NCBI GenBank assembly: GCA_954871525.1
Contig: OX940865.1
Span: 9,872,606 to 9,936,605, forward strand
Length of the DNA: 64,000 nt
Source of the DNA: Parietaria judaica
Lineage: Eukaryota; Streptophyta; Magnoliopsida; Rosales; Urticaceae
Direction of reading: 5' to 3'
A program made the translations under genes and the position numbers. How positions within the stretch are numbered: position 1 is the first letter of the stretch; every line of letters starts with the position of its first letter. The notes beneath the pieces are model-generated. The model was not told the DNA's origin and did not search any database. It saw nothing but the letters and a program-made list of their open reading frames with translations. This document shows, piece by piece, positions 58,301 to 64,000 of this stretch.

Positions 58301-60838
58301 TTTAGTTTTCTCTTTTTAGAGACTCTAATATTCTCATTAGTTCAAGAGATTATTTTAGATCTTCTAGAATATTCTTATCCAATTCTTCTCTATTTTGACA
58401 TGAATTCAAAGCAGTTACCAAAAAAAAGTACCTTTTTTAATTTATTTTTTTAAGTTCGACAAAAGACGGAGAATACAAACCTGAGGGGGCAAACAAGATT
58501 GATGGAAAGTCGAGGGGCAATTGTCACAGCATAGTAACTCGCCCCCTTCGCCGCAGTGCCCACATGAGTCATCATTCCGGTCGTCGTTGTCCACTTGCAC
58601 GGCCGGAGAACCTCCTTTTCTGATCTTATACTCATCAGACCAAGCTTGAAGCTGGCAAATAGTGAAGGGCTTGCCAGATTCCATGAAAAGATTCAAGCAT
58701 GGCCGATTTGATTTAAACCCGGCATGAGCTTTGAAACCCGAAATAGAGAACAACTTGCCACAACACTTGCACAAGATGCCATCCCTAGAAATCAGACCAT
58801 CTTTGAGGACAGCATTATCGTTAGGGTTTCGATATTGTACCACATCGTTCAAAGATATAACCTCGGTGTTTATCAGCCACGACAAAACGGTTCGCACTCC
58901 TACCGAATACCATTTACCGTCTTTCAAGTGTTTACCTCCGTTCACCGTGCTCGGAAGCAAATGGCAAGTGCGCTTTTTGCTTTTGCGCTTCCTCCAAGCC
59001 TTTGATTTGCAAGCTTTCTTCCAAGAATTGCATCCAATAGCACTACTAGGGCTGAAATTCTTGTTCTTAATTATAGCTGAAACCAACAAATCGTCGTCTT
59101 CAATATGACATCTCACTGATTTTTTCTTTATTTCAGAATTGGTAGAAGAATTCCTCTTTGACTTTGAGACCTTTTTCTGAATCTTATTAAAGGAAGAGTT
59201 AACAGACAATGGGTTTTGGGGAATCCCTCTCATATTTGCGTTGGCCGGAGGGTTTTCTTGGTCCTGATTTGACTGTACAAACTTAGCATCGCCATTATCA
59301 GAGAGTAAGAAAGCTCCATCAGGAGAAGCTGAAGTTGAAATTGAAATCAGTTCCATCTCGGATAGCTTTTTGGACTTCTTTCGATTCTTCTTTTTTGAAC
59401 CATCTCCTGGAGAAAACGAATCTGCCTGCTCCAGTTGAGAAGATTCCGATTTCTGAAAAGGAACCGACCCCTGAGTTGTGCTGTTTGGACATTCATACCC
59501 TGATTCGAGAAGACGATGCTCAAAATCAGTCACTCCCAGTCCCATGAACTCATCGTTATTCTCAAGAGAACTAACTTCGTTAGTCGTATCCACATAAATA
59601 TTGGAGCGTGATTTATTACAGATCGGGCATTTTACATTTCCATCTTGATGACCGGAAACGGAACACAAGCAATTAGCTGCTTGCTGGGAAAAGTCAAGAA
59701 AATCTCCCTCTTTTGAAATTTGGTGATCAACGCCGTTTTTCTTCACTAACCCATGACTTGCTTTAACCATTTGTCCCTTTCTCAGTGCACCAATCTTTCT
59801 ATCAATAAACGCCACAACAACAAAGGGATCTAACAGCCTCCACCTGTAAGCCAATTCCGTGCGATTTTCCTCCTTATCAAGAATTACCAAAGTATCAACT
59901 AAATCAGACAAGAATTGAGTGATATTACACCACTGCTTAGTATCCTCATCATTTTTATCTGCCCTTAAAATCTCACCACAAACCCTCCAAGCTTTGGCGA
60001 GTACACGAATTAACTTTCCATTTGGCATCCTATAAACCGACTCCAAATGCGTCCTGTTCGGTCTTTGGCGCTTTTCAACTTCCCATCCCAATTCACCAAG
60101 CAAACGAGCGACATGGTACTGTAGAATTGGGCGAGGATCCTTCTTCAAATTTTCCTTTGATCCAATCTCAAACGTGTCATGCTCAAAAGTTTCGGGTTCT
60201 TGAGATCCTTTCAAATCGGGTAAAGGATGGGATTTGAGAGTCTGGTTTTCAGCAAAGAAAAGTCTCGAAGCAAAGCTCTCCTGGGAAACAGGTGAAGCAA
60301 TCGTTTTACCGAAAACCGCTTCGGTCCTTTCCTTAGCTTCATCGAAAGTGATGCCTCTTACAATTTCTCCGTGCTGCTTTAATAGATAGCAACTAGACTT
60401 AAGTCCCTGTTTGGAACATTCCACCAAACGGAAAGTAACCACTTCCGAGACTGTGGTGGAAGCACTCTTTTCAAGAGACGCTGATGAAATCTTAACTGGA
60501 TCAGACTCTACAATATCAGGGTCATAAATCGAAGAATTTATCACTTTACCACCCAATTCCTTGCCGTTTTCTTTTACAGTAGCAGAAATTTTCGGGAAAG
60601 TCTCCGGTTCAGAGGAAAAATGACTCGTAATGGCTGAATTATCACTGTTTGAATAAGTAGAAGGGTCAGCATTTTTGCTGGACTCGCATTCAAAGTTAAT
60701 TGCTCCAGTTACAAGGCACTTCTTGCTAGCATGACCGACATCGTTTCTGAAGAAAATCTCTCTGAATATAGACCGCTCAAGCTTCGACCCTTCAAAACCA
60801 TCATCTATCAAATCCTCAATCCCGCTATCGAATAACAT
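55364..60838 (-). CDS. IDM1: IDM1/ROS4-like histone acetyltransferase (MBD, PHD, GNAT)
   Basis: IDM1/ROS4 is a nuclear acetyltransferase that recognises methylated DNA and unmodified H3 tails and acetylates H3 to permit ROS1-type DNA demethylation. Eight coding exons on the minus strand join in frame: 58481-60838, 57922-58045, 57499-57581, 56777-57018, 56353-56439, 56169-56268, 55826-56030 and 55364-55728, giving 1187 residues, virtually the length of Arabidopsis IDM1. An MBD-like block lies at about 235-290 (VARLLGELGWEVEKRQRP); Lys-rich segments at 480-495 and 610-625; a conserved C2-containing region at 640-735 (CKCCGKLFSISGFKAHAG); the PHD finger from residue 759 (CGHCGEGGELLCCDNCPSTF), continuing as SWYCPNCACWICGSF in exon 2; and the GNAT domain from exon 4 on, with the acetyl-CoA loop in KYRRQGMCRILV. 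The C-terminal 120 residues are acidic and unstructured. Related PHD-GNAT paralogues exist, but length and MBD favour IDM1. Confidence 0.92.
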
Positions 60839-62780
60839 TTTGACAAACTATAAAATGTTTGAGACCGTCATAACAGAATCTGCAGCAATAATCAGATTCT
60901 CTCGCTCCTTCTGCTAACTTCCAAGTAGCCTGCAAAACAAAGTCATGTAGTGAATAAGTAGATCAATACATAGCACTCTGCATTTTAAGAACAGCATTTA
61001 AATGATAAAAGAAGGTTATGCATACTTTAAATATGTGTTTCACCCGGCATACATGAACATACGAAGAAAATTACGCTTTAGCCGGACTTCATTAGTAAAA
61101 ACAATATCAACTAGTAATTCTTTCATTGACTTGCTGAATCGTTATAATTCAGTTCTATAATGATAATGAACTATTGATTTCCCATTCTGTTCATTTATGC
61201 TACAAGAACAGTCATTCATATATAAATAGTGACATGTGCATACATTACTCAAGCCATGTCTTTTGGTACTCTCTTTTTTCGTGCTATTTTTTAAATGGTA
61301 TTATCTTAGGACACACTGTTAATACTCTCTAACACATCATTGCTTCATGCTGCTTTACCAGGACACGTCAGTGATTGTGAGAGGCAAAATTGGATCAAGT
61401 AAAAAAAATATCAATTATCGCAACTACATTGCAAACTAGGATAAAAGTGCATTGATTAAAGAAACCTATGGAGAGCTTGGCCAACAAGAACAGAGGCATC
61501 GATGACGTAAAAATTACCTAAAATTCCATACGAGAAGTTCCACTATGTCATACTTACCTAATTGACGTTTTGGATCCGACAATAACCTTTAAATAAGCTC
61601 AATAGGACGCAAAATAGAATAAAACATTACTCATTTGAGATCGAAAGTTTAATTTTCAGATAAGGCGACATAAGGAGCAAAGATCAAGTGTGCATCTAAT
61701 TACATAAGAAAACGCAAGAAAAGAAAATCAAAGAAAGTCGATTCGAAACTCATTAAACAGATACGTCAGCCGAGAAAGATGACAATATCATTCCTCCTAC
61801 GCTCTTTACAAAACAGGACAGTGCCAAAAAAAGGTACCAAATCTTAGATACCCTTGTCCTCCTTATGCTGACTCAATAAATGCCAAGCTAAACACGTCAA
61901 AACATTCCTTAACGGCCATGCATATCCATAATCAGCAAGCAAAAATCTTCCTACGACGTAAGATTACTATAAATTGGAGGTAGGTTTTCTCAATGCACAA
62001 GAAGCAAGAGAAGAAAAAAATACCGCGAACGTGTAGGGTTAAAGTTTCACACTACTCAGATTATCCTACTACTTAGCAGAACTTAACTAAGTGAATATGT
62101 GTTCCAAACCCACATTCCTTAATTTCCAAAACTACCATAATCTCATGCTAACCCGGGAAATCAATCTCGTCACTGGTCTTGAACCGAACATACATCATTC
62201 CCTAGATTAAGGAACAGGTACCCGATCTTAGGGTACGTAACATCGATCCAAACACCCAGGTTCAGGATTACCTTAATCGCCACGAAAACATTTGCAAACC
62301 TATCTTGTATTGCACATATGAAAACTATGAGACCCAGCTCAAACACATTGAATATACTAGAGATATTGTGCATGATCTCAAGTTAAAGAGAAATTCCCAC
62401 ACATTCCCTTGCTTCTAAATTGAACAACACATGAGGAAACTTTGCATGCAAAATCAAATCAATCTAATTACATTTTACAGGGTCATGTGAATTTCCCATG
62501 ACTGACGAAGTCTCAATTCAACACAGACAAACATTTCAAGCCGAGAAATCTCCAGAATCAAGGCCCGATTAATGAAGAGACGAGAGTAAACCCGAGCTTC
62601 GCAATGCGAAGTGGTCGCAATTCAAATCTGAGAAAACGAATGAAGCTATCGCTCACCTCCGCAGCGCATTCCCGATCAACATGCAGGTCCGATCGACGGC
62701 GAGATTAGGGTTTGGAGGGTCGGCGAGCTGGGAGCGAGCAAAAGGGGTTTCCTTCTTCTAGCACCATTTCTGAGGGAATG
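60839..62780 (-). other. 5' leader of IDM1-like gene with 1.7-kb intron
   Basis: On the minus strand an acceptor (ttttgcag then GCTACTTGG, exon end 60929) precedes the ATG by 91 nt. A good donor (GCGGAG followed by gtgagc, exon edge 62657) lies upstream, next to GC-rich sequence with a telo-box (62703-62713, read in reverse AAACCCTAATC). This implies a leader intron of 60930-62656. No coding sequence is seen in the intron. Telo-boxes are common near starts of plant housekeeping genes. Confidence 0.6.
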
Positions 62781-63272
62781 GGTGAGTGAAGAAATGGCAA
62801 TGGCGTTACTCTCTAGAATTATATATGTTTGTCTGTGTATCTATACATCCATGTATATCGCCATCTTTCAGCTCGCTCTCTCTCTCTCTCTCTCTCTTAA
62901 TAATATTTATTTATTTTTCTGGAGATTAATACATATAATTCAGGGAGGTCCCATCTCATCTCGTATGAGAAATGAGAATGAGAGTGTTGTTGGATTGGAA
63001 TTATTGCAATTTATTACACTAAATGCATGTCTTTTTGGTGATTTTAGTGTTATAATTCATTCATTTTTTATTTTTGCATTCATGGAAGCCCAAATTTGGT
63101 GTTATTAAACGGAAATTTGTTTTTCATTGAACAATATAAAATTATATTTTGCAGAGCTAGCCCGGAAAATTATACGTTCCACGGCCGAAAGTCCCGGTCC
63201 GTCACAGCACTTAAAAAAATGATTTCTAGAACTCGGAAAAATCGTTAGACTCATAGTTCATAAAGTTCTCGA
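62781..63272. other. promoter-side intergenic DNA with CT tract
   Basis: A (CT)n tract at 62877-62896 lies upstream of the IDM1-like leader. The 108-codon plus frame at 62782-63108 spans the tract, is hydrophobic by composition, has no domain, and is not called. Confidence 0.4.
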
Positions 63273-63280
63273 GTCGTGAG

Positions 63281-63582
63281 TAGTCCTGTAAATACATACC
63301 CGGAATTCCAGAAAAAAATTCAGAACCAGAACTTTCTGAATCTGGATTTTTTCAGAACTAGAAAGTTCTGGTTCTGGTTCTGGATTTTTGAAAAATTCAG
63401 ACTCCGTTTTTTTTTTTCAATCTGAACCGTTGATATTTTTTATCTGACGGTTATTTTTAAAAAAATAAAAAAACAATAACAAATCGGAACAGGATTACAC
63501 TATCCGGGTAAAAACAAAACCAGAAATTTCTGGTTTCTGTTTTTATACCGGATCCGGTTTTGTTACTGTATTAACAGGATCA
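63281..63582. mobile_element. non-autonomous hAT MITE
   Basis: The 302-bp element starts TAGTCCTGTAAATAC and ends GTATTAACAGGATCA (inverted repeat with few mismatches). It is flanked by a perfect 8-bp duplication GTCGTGAG (63273-63280 and 63583-63590). Subterminal regions repeat 'ccggaatt', 'cagaaccagaa' and 'ccggatccgg'. Its ends resemble those proposed for the hAT element at 15.77-20.2 kb. Confidence 0.9.
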
Positions 63583-63590
63583 GTCGTGAG

Positions 63591-64000
63591 CTGTATCTCA
63601 CAATTCAGTGGTCGTCTTTGCTGATGATTTGTGGTCTGAAATTGTGAAGGCCAAGTTTTGTGGCCGTGAAATAATTACTCGGCCATTTGGTTGAGCGTTT
63701 CGTCAGTTGCGGCTCTTATAACACAAATACTTTCAAAACACAAAAAAATATTAACTTATAATTTTTTTGAGCTCGCTCGCTGTAGAATTGAGTTTGTATC
63801 TTCGGAATATGTGGTTGTAGCAGCCCGCGATTCGTGTTGGAATTAGCAGCTCGTCATAAAGTGTTATAATAATAATACAAGCAAGTGTTTTGAAATTGAG
63901 TCTCGCGTTCATTAAAAAACTTTTTAGTGTTTAAATATAATTTCATTCAATGTTTTAAAACCTTTATCAGCATGTCCTTGATATGTCCAAAAATAACTTG
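63591..64000. other. intergenic DNA to window end
   Basis: No gene or element recognised in the last 410 bp. Confidence 0.4.

Noticed and set aside
62782..63108. 108-codon plus frame with hydrophobic stretches
   Set aside because: It spans a CT microsatellite and T-rich DNA upstream of the IDM1-like gene; hydrophobicity follows from base composition.

Overview
This is a stretch of nuclear DNA from a flowering plant, most likely a eudicot. The evidence is intron-rich genes with GT-AG borders, AT-rich intergenic DNA, telo-box motifs near several transcription starts, a plant-type complement of proteins and many plant transposon families. There are no operons, CRISPR arrays or rRNA/tRNA genes. 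Exon borders below were placed by eye from reading-frame continuity and splice signals.

Layout. 1-7.7 kb is degenerate repeat DNA: one orphan exon-like block, a minus-strand LTR (1255-1929) with polypurine tract, about 2.4 kb holding four successive tandem-repeat families, and a second LTR with primer-binding site near 6.84 kb. 8.5-9.7 kb (+) encodes GatC, the small subunit of organellar glutamyl-tRNA(Gln) amidotransferase, with one exon that looks broken. 11.0-13.9 kb (+) is mitochondrial malate dehydrogenase, whose first intron holds a hAT element nested inside a foldback MITE. 14.6-15.5 kb is another nested pair (an Emigrant/pogo-like MITE inside a foldback element). 15.8-20.2 kb is a decayed hAT transposon with a RICESLEEPER-type transposase on the minus strand. 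20.9-22.8 kb (-) is a bromodomain/NET protein of the GTE family. 26.4-28.0 kb is a Pack-MULE-like element carrying a GC-rich fragment of a GMC oxidoreductase gene. 29.4-32.6 kb (-) is a TTL protein (TPR plus thioredoxin-like). 33-50 kb is a gene desert with MITEs, a SINE-like unit, a 5S-rRNA-like remnant, a long GAA microsatellite and a perfect-looking 223-bp duplication. 50.0-54.2 kb (-) is a beta-1,3-galactosyltransferase. 55.4-62.8 kb (-) is an IDM1/ROS4-like histone acetyltransferase with a leader intron. A 302-bp hAT MITE lies at 63.3 kb.

How it fits together. The six intact or near-intact genes are independent housekeeping, chromatin or signalling genes. From memory, mMDH2, TTL2, B3GALT13 and IDM1/ROS4 are near neighbours on Arabidopsis chromosome 3 (AT3G14950-AT3G15020), so the window probably preserves an ancestral gene block, with rearranged order, that has been swollen by transposons. 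IDM1-type proteins act in active DNA demethylation near transposons, a fitting neighbour for such a repeat-rich locus, but no functional link between the genes is shown by the sequence.

No wholly new coding system is visible. The most unusual structures are the gene-capturing element at 26.4-28.0 kb, the two element-in-element insertions that can be proved from the palindrome they interrupt, the damaged GatC exon with the TCGCGA cluster upstream, and the serial tandem-repeat block at 2.3-4.35 kb.
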